NCBI RefSeq assembly: GCF_021026195.1
Contig: NZ_JAJNCT010000020.1
Span: forward strand, 332,030-396,029
Reading direction: 5' to 3'
Source: Comamonas koreensis
Lineage (GTDB): Bacteria; Pseudomonadota; Gammaproteobacteria; Burkholderiales; Burkholderiaceae_C
DNA length: 64,000 bases
Shown here: positions 56,305 through 64,000 of the stretch, one piece after another
Layout: each line of letters begins with the position of its first letter
Position numbering within the stretch: the first letter of the stretch is position 1
The notes under the pieces: model-generated
The model's database searches: none
What the model saw: the letters and a program-made list of their open reading frames with translations, nothing else
What the model was told of the DNA's origin: nothing
Translations under genes and position numbers: made by a program

Positions 56305-56976
56305 ATGAAGCTGCACAATTATTTCCGCTCCTCTGCCTCCTACCGGGTGCGCATTGCGATGCAGGCCAAGGGCCTGGCCTATGACTACCTGCCGGTGCAC
56401 CTGGTCAAGGCTGAGCACCGCGAGCCCGCCTTTGCCAGCCATGTGGGCGATGCCCTGGTGCCGGCCCTGGAGACCGATGACGGCTTGTGGCTGAACCAGT
56501 CGCTGGCCGTGATCGAGTGGCTGGACGAGGCCTACCCGCAGACGCCGTCCATGCTGCCAGGCGATGCGCTGGCGCGTGCCCGCATCCGGGCGCTGGCCTT
56601 GCAGGTGGCTTGTGAGATCCATCCGATCAACAACCTGCGCGTGCTGGCCTACCTGACCGGCGAGCTGGGCCACAGCGATGCCGAAAAAACCCAGTGGTAC
56701 CAGCACTGGTGCCGCACCGGGCTGGAGGCCTTTGAGCGCCAACTGGTGTTGCTGGCCGCCGAGCGCCAGGCGCAGGGCCTGGCCCCATCGCGTTTTTGCT
56801 GGGGCGACAGCCTGACCCTGGCCGACTGCGCGCTGGTGCCGCAGATCTTCAATGCCCAGCGCTTCAAGGTCGATCTTGACGGCCTGCCGCTGACGATGGC
56901 CGCCTATGAAGCAGCCTTTGCGACCGATGCCGTGCAAAAGGCCCAGCCCACCGCCTGCCCGGATGCCCAGCCATGA
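56305..56976 (+). CDS. Maleylacetoacetate/maleylpyruvate isomerase, zeta-class GST
   Basis: A 223-residue glutathione-dependent cis-trans isomerase. The zeta signature SSASYRVRIAMQAKGL lies at residues 9-24 and includes the catalytic serine. LNQSLAVIEWLDE binds glutathione, and the helical C-terminal domain ends with FCWGDSLTLADCALVPQIFNAQRF. The divergent FAH-family gene encodes the next enzyme of the same pathways. Whether the substrate is maleylpyruvate (gentisate) or maleylacetoacetate (tyrosine) cannot be told. Its stop overlaps the pgeF start by four bases (ATGA). Confidence 0.9.
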   Translation: MKLHNYFRSSASYRVRIAMQAKGLAYDYLPVHLVKAEHREPAFASHVGDALVPALETDDGLWLNQSLAVIEWLDEAYPQTPSMLPGDALARARIRALALQVACEIHPINNLRVLAYLTGELGHSDAEKTQWYQHWCRTGLEAFERQLVLLAAERQAQGLAPSRFCWGDSLTLADCALVPQIFNAQRFKVDLDGLPLTMAAYEAAFATDAVQKAQPTACPDAQP

Positions 56977-57854
56977 GTGCCGCCACACCACCGCGCTTTC
57001 CCGCTGAATGGCTGCTGCCCCAGTGGCCCGCACCACCGGGCGTGTTTGCGTTTTGTACCACCCGTGGCGGCGGTGCCAGCGAAGGCCTGTTTGGCACCAC
57101 CAATCTGAGTTTTAACGTGGGCGATGTACCCGCCCATGTGCAAAGCAACCGGGAGCTATTGGCCCAGGCCATGCAGGCCCTGGAGTCCCAAGCCAGCCCA
57201 TGCGCAGACCAGGCGAGCCCACGCCAGCCGGTGTTTGTGCGCCAGGTGCATGGCACCCATGTGCAGGTGCTGGGCGAGGGCGGCGGCGCTGAGCAACCGG
57301 CCGATGCCAGTGTCAGCGATGTGCCCGGCCTGGGCTGCACCGTGATGGCCGCCGATTGCCTACCCGTATTGTTCTGCCACCAACAGCTGCCCGTGGTGGG
57401 TGCCGCCCATGCCGGGTGGCGCGGCTTATTGGGGCAGGGCGGCGTAGGGGTGCTGGAGAACTGCTTTGCGGCATACGCTGATCGTGTGCGGTTGCAAGCG
57501 GGTCAGGCGGGCCTGAGCGATGCGGATATTGCTGCTCAGACCATGGCTTGGCTGGGCCCTTGCATCAGCCAGCCTGCGTTTGAGGTGGGTGCCGAGGTGC
57601 AGGCCGCCTTTGTCGAGCCGGACCCGGATTGCGCGCCGCTGTTTGCAGCCGGCAAGCCAGGCAAGTTTTTTGCAAACCTGAGCGGACTGGCCCGTCATCG
57701 GCTGCAGCGCTTGGGGCTTGCCCAGTTGTTTGGCAACGATGGCAGCCAGGACTGGTGCACGGTAGCCAATCCGGAGCGTTTCTTCTCGCACCGCCGCGAT
57801 GGATCGCCCACCGGAGGCACCGGGCGTTTTGCCGCTTGCATTTGGGTAGCCTAG
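56973..57854 (+). CDS. pgeF: Peptidoglycan editing factor, laccase-domain protein
   Basis: A 293-residue YfiH-fold enzyme that removes mis-incorporated L-Ser from cell-wall precursors. The zinc/copper ligands occur in VFVRQVHGTHV (His near residue 91), MAADCLPVLFC and GAAHAGWRGLL, and the C-terminal end has HRRDGSPTGGTGRFAACIW. Older names are multicopper polyphenol oxidase/laccase. It is translationally coupled to the isomerase (ATGA). In Burkholderiales it is often directly upstream of phaC; here hipBA and several other genes lie between. Confidence 0.92.
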   Translation: MSAATPPRFPAEWLLPQWPAPPGVFAFCTTRGGGASEGLFGTTNLSFNVGDVPAHVQSNRELLAQAMQALESQASPCADQASPRQPVFVRQVHGTHVQVLGEGGGAEQPADASVSDVPGLGCTVMAADCLPVLFCHQQLPVVGAAHAGWRGLLGQGGVGVLENCFAAYADRVRLQAGQAGLSDADIAAQTMAWLGPCISQPAFEVGAEVQAAFVEPDPDCAPLFAAGKPGKFFANLSGLARHRLQRLGLAQLFGNDGSQDWCTVANPERFFSHRRDGSPTGGTGRFAACIWVA

Positions 57855-57874
57855 ATCGCTAACATTTGCGAATA

Positions 57875-57903
57875 TTGATTCATAAAGTACTCATTTCTAT
57901 AAA
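57875..57903 (+). promoter_or_regulatory. hipBA promoter
   Basis: TTGATT (57875-57880), a 17-base spacer, and TATAAA (57898-57903) form a good sigma-70-type promoter. The inverted repeat of operator O1 covers the spacer and -10, as expected for autorepression. Confidence 0.72.
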
Positions 57904-57918
57904 TATGAGTACTTTATG
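57881..57918. promoter_or_regulatory. hipBA operator O1
   Basis: CATAAAGTACTCAT (57881-57894), ten bases, and its exact reverse complement (57905-57918). The inner half-sites are TACTC and GAGTA, 14 bases apart. It may also form a hairpin at the end of pgeF. Confidence 0.8.
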
Positions 57919-57950
57919 CATCTTAAATGAAGATGTTTATGCTATTCAAT

Positions 57951-57976
57951 CTACTCATTTATTCAATAAAGAGTAG
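57951..57976. promoter_or_regulatory. hipBA operator O2
   Basis: CTACTC (57951-57956) and GAGTAG (57971-57976) flank an inner TTTATT/AATAAA pair. It again gives TACTC-N14-GAGTA, identical in geometry to O1. The centres of O1 and O2 are 64 bases apart. Confidence 0.75.
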
Positions 57977-57986
57977 AATATGCAGC

Positions 57987-58298
57987 ATGACTACCCCTTT
58001 GATGGCCACCTTGGTGGCAGCCCGCAAAGCCCAGCAACTGACCCAGGCCCAACTGGCCGAGCAGGCAGGCCTTTCGCGCATGGCGGTGCAGCGCACCGAA
58101 ACGGGCGATGTGGACCCGCGCTACTCGACCGTGGCTGAGATGGCCCGGGTGCTGGGCATGCAGCTGGTGGCAGTACCGGCTGATTTGCTGCCTGCGCTGC
58201 AGGCCTTTATCCAGTCAGGCGGCAAGTTCTTGGGCCAGCCTACCGGTGCGGAAGCACCTCCTTCGGTAGTAGACAGCCTGGCGGGCCGCAAGCCCTGA
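57987..58298 (+). CDS. hipB: HipB-type HTH antitoxin
   Basis: A 103-residue XRE-family DNA-binding protein. The helix-turn-helix is at residues about 9-62 (LVAARKAQQLTQAQLAEQAGLSRMAVQRTETG). A C-terminal tail (about 75-103) has the hydrophobic end usual in HipB proteins that lock HipA. ATG 57987 aligns with the family. Frames starting farther up (from 57927) would run through operator O2. hipA follows 29 bases later. Two operators of equal spacing lie upstream. Confidence 0.9.
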   Translation: MTTPLMATLVAARKAQQLTQAQLAEQAGLSRMAVQRTETGDVDPRYSTVAEMARVLGMQLVAVPADLLPALQAFIQSGGKFLGQPTGAEAPPSVVDSLAGRKP

Positions 58299-58327
58299 GG
58301 CATGGCGGATCGCAAGCGGGGCACTGA

Positions 58328-59641
58328 ATGAGCACCTCCATCCGCTACCTGCGTCTCTATATGCACCTGCCCGGCAGCATGGGCGGCGGGCGGCGGGCGA
58401 TTGGCTACCTGTCGCAGTACGGCGATATCTTGCGGGTTTCGTTCGAAGACAGCTATATCAACGATCCCCAGCGTCCGCTGCTGTCGCTGAGCTACCAGGG
58501 CGCCAGCGAAGCCGACACCCAGCGCATCCTGCATGCCGCGCGCGATGCCCGCCTAGTGCGCACCGATGGGCGCTGGCCGGTCTACTTTCAGAACCTGCTG
58601 CCCGAGGGCCATAACCGCCAGCGCCTGGCCGCTGAGCGGGGCTGCTCGCCCGATGATGAGTTTGAACTGCTGGCCGCTGCCGGCCACGACCTGATGGGCG
58701 CGCTGGAAGTGGAGCCGGTGCCGCGCGATGAGGCTATTCCCGACGTGGTGCGCCACTGGCACACCTCGCAAGGCCTGGATGTGCTCGAGCCCGGATTTGT
58801 CGAGTTTCCGGTTGCCGATGCCGCATCGCTGCCGGGCATCGTCACCAAGTTCAGCGCGGTGCAAGACGGACGGCGCTACACGGTGCGCCGCCGTGGCGCG
58901 GCCGGCAGCGTGATCCTGAAACTCCCCAGCACCCAGCATCCCGATCTGGTCGCCAACGAACACAGCTGCTACCAGCTGTGCCAGGCCTTGGGGTTGACGA
59001 CGGCCGATGCGCAGATCATCAGCCGCGCCCAGGCCGATCTGCCCGAGCACCTGCCGTTTGACGAGATCTTGGCCGTGCAGCGCTTTGACCACCTGCCCGA
59101 CGGCACCCGCGTGCACATGGAAGAGTTCAACCAGGCCCTGGGTTACGCACCCCGCCACAAATATGGCAAGGGCCTGCAGCAGGACTGGCCGACGATGCTG
59201 CGCGTGCTCGATCGCCTGAGTGCCCAGCCGGTGGCCGACACCCGCGAGTTCCTGGCCCGCACGGTAGCGGCCATCCTGATGGGCAATACCGATGCCCACC
59301 TGAAGAACTGGGCGCTGGTCTATCCCGATGGGCGGCAGCCGCGTCTGGCGCCGGTTTATGACTGTGTCTGCGTCGCCGCCTTTTTTGATGGCTCCGCCCC
59401 GCAGCAGTACGCCGTCAACAAAGCCATTGACAGTACCATGCGCGCGCTGCGCTGGGATGATGTGGCCGCCTTGCTGAAGAGCGCCGGCCTGCTGCGTGTG
59501 CCGCGCCATATCAGCCTGCTCAAGGAGATGGTGCGGCAGGCGCAGAGCAGCTGGCCCGCCTTGCTGGCCCAGGCCCCTGCGGGCATGGCCACCGTGGTGC
59601 AGCAGCGTTTGCGCGGCGGGGTCGCTATCGCCGCGCTGTAA
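58328..59641 (+). CDS. hipA: HipA-type Ser/Thr kinase toxin
   Basis: A 437-residue toxin kinase, homologous to E. coli HipA, which phosphorylates GltX. Family features include the N-terminal subdomain YLRLYMHLPGSMGGGRRAIGYLSQYG, the ATP-loop region KLPSTQHPDLVANEHSCYQLCQALGL, and the catalytic-loop motif GNTDAHLKNWALVYPDG (D322, K326, N327). The metal-binding block LAPVYDCVCVAAFF follows. All catalytic residues are present, so it should be active. With hipB it forms a second toxin-antitoxin module in this window. Confidence 0.92.
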   Translation: MSTSIRYLRLYMHLPGSMGGGRRAIGYLSQYGDILRVSFEDSYINDPQRPLLSLSYQGASEADTQRILHAARDARLVRTDGRWPVYFQNLLPEGHNRQRLAAERGCSPDDEFELLAAAGHDLMGALEVEPVPRDEAIPDVVRHWHTSQGLDVLEPGFVEFPVADAASLPGIVTKFSAVQDGRRYTVRRRGAAGSVILKLPSTQHPDLVANEHSCYQLCQALGLTTADAQIISRAQADLPEHLPFDEILAVQRFDHLPDGTRVHMEEFNQALGYAPRHKYGKGLQQDWPTMLRVLDRLSAQPVADTREFLARTVAAILMGNTDAHLKNWALVYPDGRQPRLAPVYDCVCVAAFFDGSAPQQYAVNKAIDSTMRALRWDDVAALLKSAGLLRVPRHISLLKEMVRQAQSSWPALLAQAPAGMATVVQQRLRGGVAIAAL

Positions 59642-59753
59642 TCCGGCAGCGGGCGTATTGCCCGACTGCCTGTCGCTTGTATGTCAGGGTTTGCCCCAGG
59701 GCAGCGGCCAAAAGCGGTATGCTCCACGCTTGCCTGTTGCTGGAGCCTGTGCT

Positions 59754-60182
59754 GTGCTGCCTTTTGAAGTTGAAATTCCCTTTGTCAGTCACCTGGGCTT
59801 TAGCTTGCACCGCTGGGAAGACGGCGAGGCGGAACTGCATTACCGGGCCCGGCCCGAACACCTCAACAGCTATGAGGTGACGCATGGCGGGGCCTCGATG
59901 ACTTTGCTCGATGTGACGATGGCCCATGCGGCCCGCAGTGCCATCCCCGGGAGTGGCGCAGTCACTATCGAGATGAAGACCAGCTTCATGGCGCCGGCCA
60001 AAGGCGCGTTGGTGGCCAAGGGCAAGCTGCTCTCACGCAGCAGCCGTATGGCCTTTTGTGAGGCCTGGCTGTATGACGAGCAGGGCGCCTTGTGCAGCCA
60101 TGCCACGGGTACCTTCAAATACGTGATGCCTGAGGTCGTGCAGTCTTTGCAGGCGGCCAAAAAGCAGATCAAGACGGACTGA
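59754..60182 (+). CDS. PaaI-family hotdog thioesterase
   Basis: A 142-residue hotdog-fold acyl-CoA thioesterase. Residues about 40-55 carry VTHGGASMTLLDVTMAHAA, the HGG plus Asp/Thr arrangement of PaaI/4-hydroxybenzoyl-CoA thioesterases, and IEMKTSFMAPAKGALVAKGKLLSRSSRMAFCEAWLYD forms the core strands. The start is GTG 59754 with GGAG eight bases before it; the longer in-frame region overlaps hipA and is not conserved. The substrate is unknown. It is the first of three same-strand genes. Confidence 0.85.
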   Translation: MLPFEVEIPFVSHLGFSLHRWEDGEAELHYRARPEHLNSYEVTHGGASMTLLDVTMAHAARSAIPGSGAVTIEMKTSFMAPAKGALVAKGKLLSRSSRMAFCEAWLYDEQGALCSHATGTFKYVMPEVVQSLQAAKKQIKTD

Positions 60183-60265
60183 TTCTCGCGCTTGCGCAAT
60201 GCTGCGCTAGCGCGCAGCTGGGCCTGTGGCCACTGTCCCCAGGCCCTCGAATAGATGGACAGAAC

Positions 60266-60769
60266 ATGCCAAAGCCTTCTTCAACGGTAGACCAGCTGAG
60301 CTGGTCCTTCCTGCCCTTCACGGCGCTCAATCTGCAGCAGCTGTATGACCTGCTGCATGTGCGCTGCCAGGTCTTTATCGCCGAGCAGGTCGCCTTCCAG
60401 GACCTGGACTACAAAGACCAGGATGCCTGGCACCTGCTGGGGCGTGATGCGCAAGGCGTGCTGCAGGCCTACGTGCGGGTGCTGCCTCCGGGCCTGGCCT
60501 ATGCAGAACCCTCGATTGGCCGTGTAGCCGTCATGCAGGCCATGCGCGGCACTGGTGCTGGCTGGGAGTTGATGCGCCACGCGATGGCGGAGACGGACCG
60601 GCTCTGGCCCGGTTCGGCCATCCGTATTGGCGCGCAGGCCTATTTGCAGAAGTTCTACGAAGGCTGCGGGTTCAACGTCGTCTCCGAGCCCTATCTGGAA
60701 GATGGCATTCCTCATCTGACGATGCTCTACCCGGGCAAAGCCCAGGCCGTGGAAAGCGCGACTGTATGA
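60266..60769 (+). CDS. ElaA-family GNAT acetyltransferase
   Basis: A 167-residue GNAT protein of the ElaA type. LYDLLHVRCQVFIAEQVAFQDLDYKDQDAWHL (about 25-56) is the family opening. Acetyl-CoA contacts lie in IGRVAVMQAMRGTGAGWELMRHAM (about 88-112), with the R/G-x-G-x-G/A pattern intact. The tyrosine for catalysis is in FYEGCGF. The substrate is not known; other ElaA proteins have no firmly established one. It overlaps neither neighbour. The MFS gene begins 33 bases later. Confidence 0.85.
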   Translation: MPKPSSTVDQLSWSFLPFTALNLQQLYDLLHVRCQVFIAEQVAFQDLDYKDQDAWHLLGRDAQGVLQAYVRVLPPGLAYAEPSIGRVAVMQAMRGTGAGWELMRHAMAETDRLWPGSAIRIGAQAYLQKFYEGCGFNVVSEPYLEDGIPHLTMLYPGKAQAVESATV

Positions 60770-60802
60770 CCAGCAAACACCCCAAAATGCGGGTGGTCCG
60801 CC

Positions 60803-62224
60803 ATGGCTGAGGCCGGCATGCAACCGGCCTCGCTGAACCAGGGCCTGCCCATGCCCGAGCGCCGTCTTGCAATGCTGGTTATCGTGCTGGGCCTGATTGT
60901 GGCCGTGCTCGATGGCAGCATCATGAACCTGGCACTGCCCACGGTCGCCAAACAGCTGCAGGCATCGCCCGCCGAGTCGATCTGGATCATCAATGCCTAC
61001 CAGCTGGGCACCCTGGGCCTGCTTCTGCCCTTGGCTGCGTTGGGTGAGCGCATTGGCTACCGCAAGGTCTACCTGGTAGGCCTTGTCTGTTTTACCCTGG
61101 CGTCGGCCGTTGCCATGCTGGCCCAATCGCTGTGGCTGCTGATTGCGGCGCGGGGACTGCAAGGCATGGGTGCGGCGGGGGTGATGGCCGTCAATGCCGC
61201 ACTGGTGCGCTTGACCTACCCAGCTGCCAAGCTGGGCAAGGGCATGGCGCTCAACTCGCTGGTGGTCGCGATTTCATCGGTGGCCGGTCCAGGCGTTGCG
61301 GCGCTGATTCTGTCGGTAGCCAGCTGGCCCTGGCTGTTTGCCATCAATGTGCCTCTGGGCATTCTGACCTTGTGGCTGGGCCGCAAGGCCTTGCCCCGCA
61401 ACCCGCAGCAGTTGCTGGATGCCCCACATGCCAAGCTGACTCCCATCGATGTGGTGCTGAATTTTGCAATGTTCTCGCTGGTGTTTCTGGGCGCCGAACG
61501 CATTGGCGCGCGCCATGACATGCAGGCGGGTGGCTCTGCCGCATCGGGCTGGTTCATGCTGGGCCTGGGCTTGCTGCTGGGGGCCTGGTATGTGCTGCGC
61601 CAGCGCAAGCTGAGCCTGCCTTTGCTGCCGCTGGATCTGCTGCGTATTCCGGTTTTTGCACTGTCGATGGGGGCATCCATCGGCGCCTTTGCTGCACAGA
61701 TGCTGTCCTTTATCGCGCTACCTTTCTTGCTGCTGGACGCACTGCAGCGCAGCCACTTTGCGGCGGGCATGCTGATGACGGCCTGGTCGGTCGCCATCGT
61801 GATGGTGGCTCCGCTGGCTGGCCGGCTGATTGGCCGGGTGGAAGACGGTCTGCTGGGTGGCATCGGCATGGCGATTTTGGCGCTGGGCCTGCTCAGCCTG
61901 GCGCTGCTGCCGGTCGACCCGAGTGATCTGAACATCGGTTGGCGCATGGCCTTGTGTGGCCTGGGCTTTGGGCTGTTCCAGTCGCCCAACAACCACACCA
62001 TCGTGACCTCCGCACCGCTGGCCCGTGCCGGCGCTGCCAGCGGCATGCTGGGCACGGCGCGGCTGACCGGGCAATCGCTGGGTGCTGTGCTGGTGGCCAT
62101 CATCTTCACCTTGTGGCCGGTGGCCAGCGGCCATGGCACGACGGTGGCGCTGTACCTGGCAGCCGGCTTTGCGGCGATGTCGGGCGTGTTCAGCAGCTTG
62201 CGCCTGCGGCATTCAGCGCATTAA
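60803..62224 (+). CDS. DHA2-type MFS drug-efflux transporter, 14 helices
   Basis: A 473-residue major facilitator with fourteen hydrophobic segments. The early LDGSIMNLALPTVAKQLQASPAESIWIINAYQLGTLGLLLPLAALGERIGYRKVYLVG-type stretch carries motif A (G-x-x-x-D/E-R-x-G-x-R/K) and the DHA2 motif D1 (LD-x-T/S-I-x-N-x-ALP). These are the markers of 14-TM H+-antiporter drug pumps such as EmrB/SmvA. Substrate and regulator are not evident. Several starts (60803, 60818, 60851) are possible. Confidence 0.88.
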   Translation: MAEAGMQPASLNQGLPMPERRLAMLVIVLGLIVAVLDGSIMNLALPTVAKQLQASPAESIWIINAYQLGTLGLLLPLAALGERIGYRKVYLVGLVCFTLASAVAMLAQSLWLLIAARGLQGMGAAGVMAVNAALVRLTYPAAKLGKGMALNSLVVAISSVAGPGVAALILSVASWPWLFAINVPLGILTLWLGRKALPRNPQQLLDAPHAKLTPIDVVLNFAMFSLVFLGAERIGARHDMQAGGSAASGWFMLGLGLLLGAWYVLRQRKLSLPLLPLDLLRIPVFALSMGASIGAFAAQMLSFIALPFLLLDALQRSHFAAGMLMTAWSVAIVMVAPLAGRLIGRVEDGLLGGIGMAILALGLLSLALLPVDPSDLNIGWRMALCGLGFGLFQSPNNHTIVTSAPLARAGAASGMLGTARLTGQSLGAVLVAIIFTLWPVASGHGTTVALYLAAGFAAMSGVFSSLRLRHSAH

Positions 62225-62230
62225 GGGGCT

Positions 62231-62464
62231 TCAGGGCGCATTGGGCGGCGGTGGGGCAGGGGCCTGTTGCGCCTCGGCTTCCGCCCGGTGGCGCATGCGG
62301 CGCCGCGCGGGCGTGCCGGCGATGAACAGCAGCAAACCCAGCGGCAGCGCGCCGTACAGCAGCAAGGTGAAAACAGCACCCAGCAGGCTGCTCTGCGGGC
62401 TGGCCGCCTCGACCACCGCCATCAGCACCACCACATAAAGCCAGGCTATCGCAATCAGGTACAT
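62231..62464 (-). CDS. Small two-helix membrane protein
   Basis: A 77-residue protein with two hydrophobic segments (about 1-19 and 27-49: YLIAIAWLYVVVLMAVVEA, VFTLLLYGALPLGLLLFIAG). Basic residues then follow (TPARRRMRHR), with a Pro/Ala-rich tail. ATG 62464 was chosen; a slightly longer frame is not conserved-looking. It is convergent with the MFS gene and divergent from phaC. I do not recognise a named family. Confidence 0.65.
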   Translation of the reverse strand: MYLIAIAWLYVVVLMAVVEAASPQSSLLGAVFTLLLYGALPLGLLLFIAGTPARRRMRHRAEAEAQQAPAPPPPNAP

Positions 62465-62574
62465 GCCCTGGAATTTACCCGAACTTGCTGCCCACCAGCA
62501 CACGGCTGCCATTTTTTGCGCCTAAGATGCGCACAAGCCCGTGCCATGCATGGAGCCTGTTTAGGGAGACGACG

Positions 62575-64000
62575 ATGACGCAGCAACCGTATTGGGGACT
62601 GGGCAGTGACCAGCTCCAGCAACTCAGCCAGATGACCCAGCAATGGATGGAGCGCATGCAGTCCTTGCAGACCATGGCATCTCCCTTCAATGCCGTAGGC
62701 GCACCCAAGGGCCTCAGTGCCGGGCTGCCGGGGCTGGGGGCCTTGCCAGGCGGCACGCCACCGATCAGCTTTGACATGGAAAAGCTCCAGTCCATCCAGG
62801 CACAGTACGCACAAGCGGCCTTGGCGCTGTGGACCGAAGGCGCCAAAGGCGAGGTGGCCCTGCCCAAGGACCGGCGCTTTGCTGGCGAGGCCTGGCAGCA
62901 AAATCCGGTCTCCAGCTTCACCGCCGCCAGCTATGCGCTGCATGCCAAAACCATGATGGACATGGTCGATGCGGTCCAAGGCGACGAGAAAACCCGGGCC
63001 CGAGTCCGCTTTGGGGTGGAGCAGTGGCTGGCGGCCACGGCGCCCAGCAACTTCCTGGCCTTCAACGCCGAAGCGCAGAAAAAGGCGCTGGATACCCAGG
63101 GCCAGAGCATTGCCCAGGGCCTGCAGAACATGCTGGCCGATATACGCCAGGGCCATGTCTCGATGACCGACGAGTCGCTGTTCGAGGTGGGCCGCAATGT
63201 GGCCACCAGCGAAGGCGCGGTGGTCTTCCAGAACGAGCTGTTCCAGCTCATCGAATACAAGCCGCTCACCACCCAGGTCTATGAGCGGCCAATGCTGTTT
63301 GTGCCGCCCTGCATCAACAAGTACTACATCCTCGATCTGCAGCCCGACAACTCGCTGATCCGCTACAGCGTGGCCCAGGGCCACCGTACGTTTGTGGTCA
63401 GTTGGCGCAACCCGGATGCCAGCCTGGGCGACAAGGGCTGGGACGACTACATCGGCAGCGCCGTGCTGGAAGCGATCGAGGTGGTCAAGGCCATCTCCGG
63501 CAAGCCCCAGATCAACGCGCTGGGCTTTTGCGTGGGCGGCACCATGCTGGTCAACGCGCTGGCGGTGCTGGCTGCGCGCGGCGATGACTCGGTGGCCAGT
63601 GCCACCTTGCTCACCACCTTGGTGGATTTCAAGGACACCGGCATTCTCGATGTGTTCATCGACGAGAACTTCGTCAAGTTCCGTGAGCTGACCATGGGCC
63701 AGAACGGCCTGATGCCCGGCCAGGAACTGGCCTCGACCTTCAGCTTTCTGCGCCCGGTGGACCTGGTCTGGAACTACGTGGTGGGCAACTACCTCAAGGG
63801 CGAGACGCCGCCGCCCTTTGATCTGCTGTACTGGAACAGCGATTGCACTAACCTGCCTGGGCCGTACTACGCCTGGTATCTGCGCAATTTCTACCTGGAA
63901 AACAAGCTGGTGCAGCCCGGCGCGCTCAGTGTCTGCGGCGAAAAGCTCGATGTTGGCAAGATCGACATGCCGATCTACATCTATGGTTCGCGCGAAGACC
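62575..64000 (+). CDS. phaC: Class I poly(R)-hydroxyalkanoate synthase (truncated by window end)
   Basis: The first 475 codons of a PHA synthase, which polymerises (R)-3-hydroxyacyl-CoAs into storage granules. The nucleophile box is ALGFCVGGTML with C319, the same number as in the Cupriavidus enzyme. WNSDCTNLPGPYYAWYLRNFYLENKL and KIDMPIYIYGSRED are the downstream conserved blocks. The catalytic aspartate and histidine expected near 480 and 508 lie beyond the edge. AGGGAGA precedes the ATG at 62575. phaA/phaB are expected next but cannot be seen. Confidence 0.95.
   Translation, partial: MTQQPYWGLGSDQLQQLSQMTQQWMERMQSLQTMASPFNAVGAPKGLSAGLPGLGALPGGTPPISFDMEKLQSIQAQYAQAALALWTEGAKGEVALPKDRRFAGEAWQQNPVSSFTAASYALHAKTMMDMVDAVQGDEKTRARVRFGVEQWLAATAPSNFLAFNAEAQKKALDTQGQSIAQGLQNMLADIRQGHVSMTDESLFEVGRNVATSEGAVVFQNELFQLIEYKPLTTQVYERPMLFVPPCINKYYILDLQPDNSLIRYSVAQGHRTFVVSWRNPDASLGDKGWDDYIGSAVLEAIEVVKAISGKPQINALGFCVGGTMLVNALAVLAARGDDSVASATLLTTLVDFKDTGILDVFIDENFVKFRELTMGQNGLMPGQELASTFSFLRPVDLVWNYVVGNYLKGETPPPFDLLYWNSDCTNLPGPYYAWYLRNFYLENKLVQPGALSVCGEKLDVGKIDMPIYIYGSRED

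Noticed and set aside
57927-57986. Longer HipB with a hydrophobic N-terminus starting at 57927
   Set aside because: The added 20 codons run through operator O2 and are not like HipB family N-termini.

Overview
The window is a 64 kb piece of a GC-rich betaproteobacterial chromosome. Several things point to the Comamonadaceae (Comamonas, Delftia or Acidovorax type): an smc-zipA-ligA block, a class I PHA synthase, a propionyl-CoA/methylmalonyl-CoA locus, a gluconate/Entner-Doudoroff block, and a yciB-bolA-parvulin run. The genus is an inference. Almost all of it is chromosomal housekeeping and catabolism with tight coding density. There is no prophage, IS transposase, CRISPR array, rRNA or tRNA gene that I can see.

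Layout. 1-4 kb: end of an RluA-type pseudouridine synthase, an acyl-CoA ligase with an SDR dehydrogenase, and an AstE-like deacylase. 4.3-9.7 kb: trmB; an unusual trio (acyl-CoA dehydrogenase homologue, leaderless PhnD-type binding protein, ferritin-like diiron protein with a TusA-like front); gluQ; a 151-bp MITE-like element. 9.9-23.6 kb: FAD oxidoreductase, LysR/pirin/DoxX, trhO, SulP transporter, BON protein, His-tagged LD-carboxypeptidase, cyclase-FHA fusion, thioredoxin, mobA-moaA, a BaiN-type flavoprotein and a GntR regulator. 23.7-33.2 kb: propionate-type assimilation, scpA (methylmalonyl-CoA mutase), meaB, pccB and pccA, interrupted by a vapB-vapC-GNAT cassette and by an exported MORN-like protein. 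33.2-41.2 kb: YdcF protein, LacI/GntR regulator, gntK, edd, eda, an RNAP alpha-CTD-like mini-protein and a diguanylate cyclase.

41.3-45.9 kb (minus strand): gloA, parvulin isomerase, bolA, yciB, msrB and selO, with msrB and selO translationally coupled. 46.2-54.1 kb: smc, zipA, ligA and a histone H1-like Lys/Ala-rich protein. 54.2-57.9 kb: exported protein, NUDIX hydrolase, a fumarylpyruvate-hydrolase-like FAH protein divergent from a maleylpyruvate/maleylacetoacetate isomerase, then pgeF. 57.9-59.6 kb: hipBA with two well-formed operators of the same geometry. 59.7-64 kb: thioesterase, ElaA acetyltransferase, DHA2-type MFS pump, small membrane protein, and phaC, which runs off the end.

How the parts connect. 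The acyl-CoA ligase, SDR, pcc/scpA/meaB and phaC genes handle acyl-CoA flux and carbon storage. gntK-edd-eda feed gluconate into the Entner-Doudoroff route. mobA-moaA supply molybdenum cofactor. msrB-selO, gloA and the thioredoxin deal with redox and carbonyl stress. Two toxin-antitoxin modules sit inside or beside metabolic loci and carry clear palindromic operators. The best candidates for undescribed biology are the 5.4-8.7 kb trio, the alpha-CTD-like mini-protein at 38.7 kb, and the exported MORN-like protein within the carboxylase operon.
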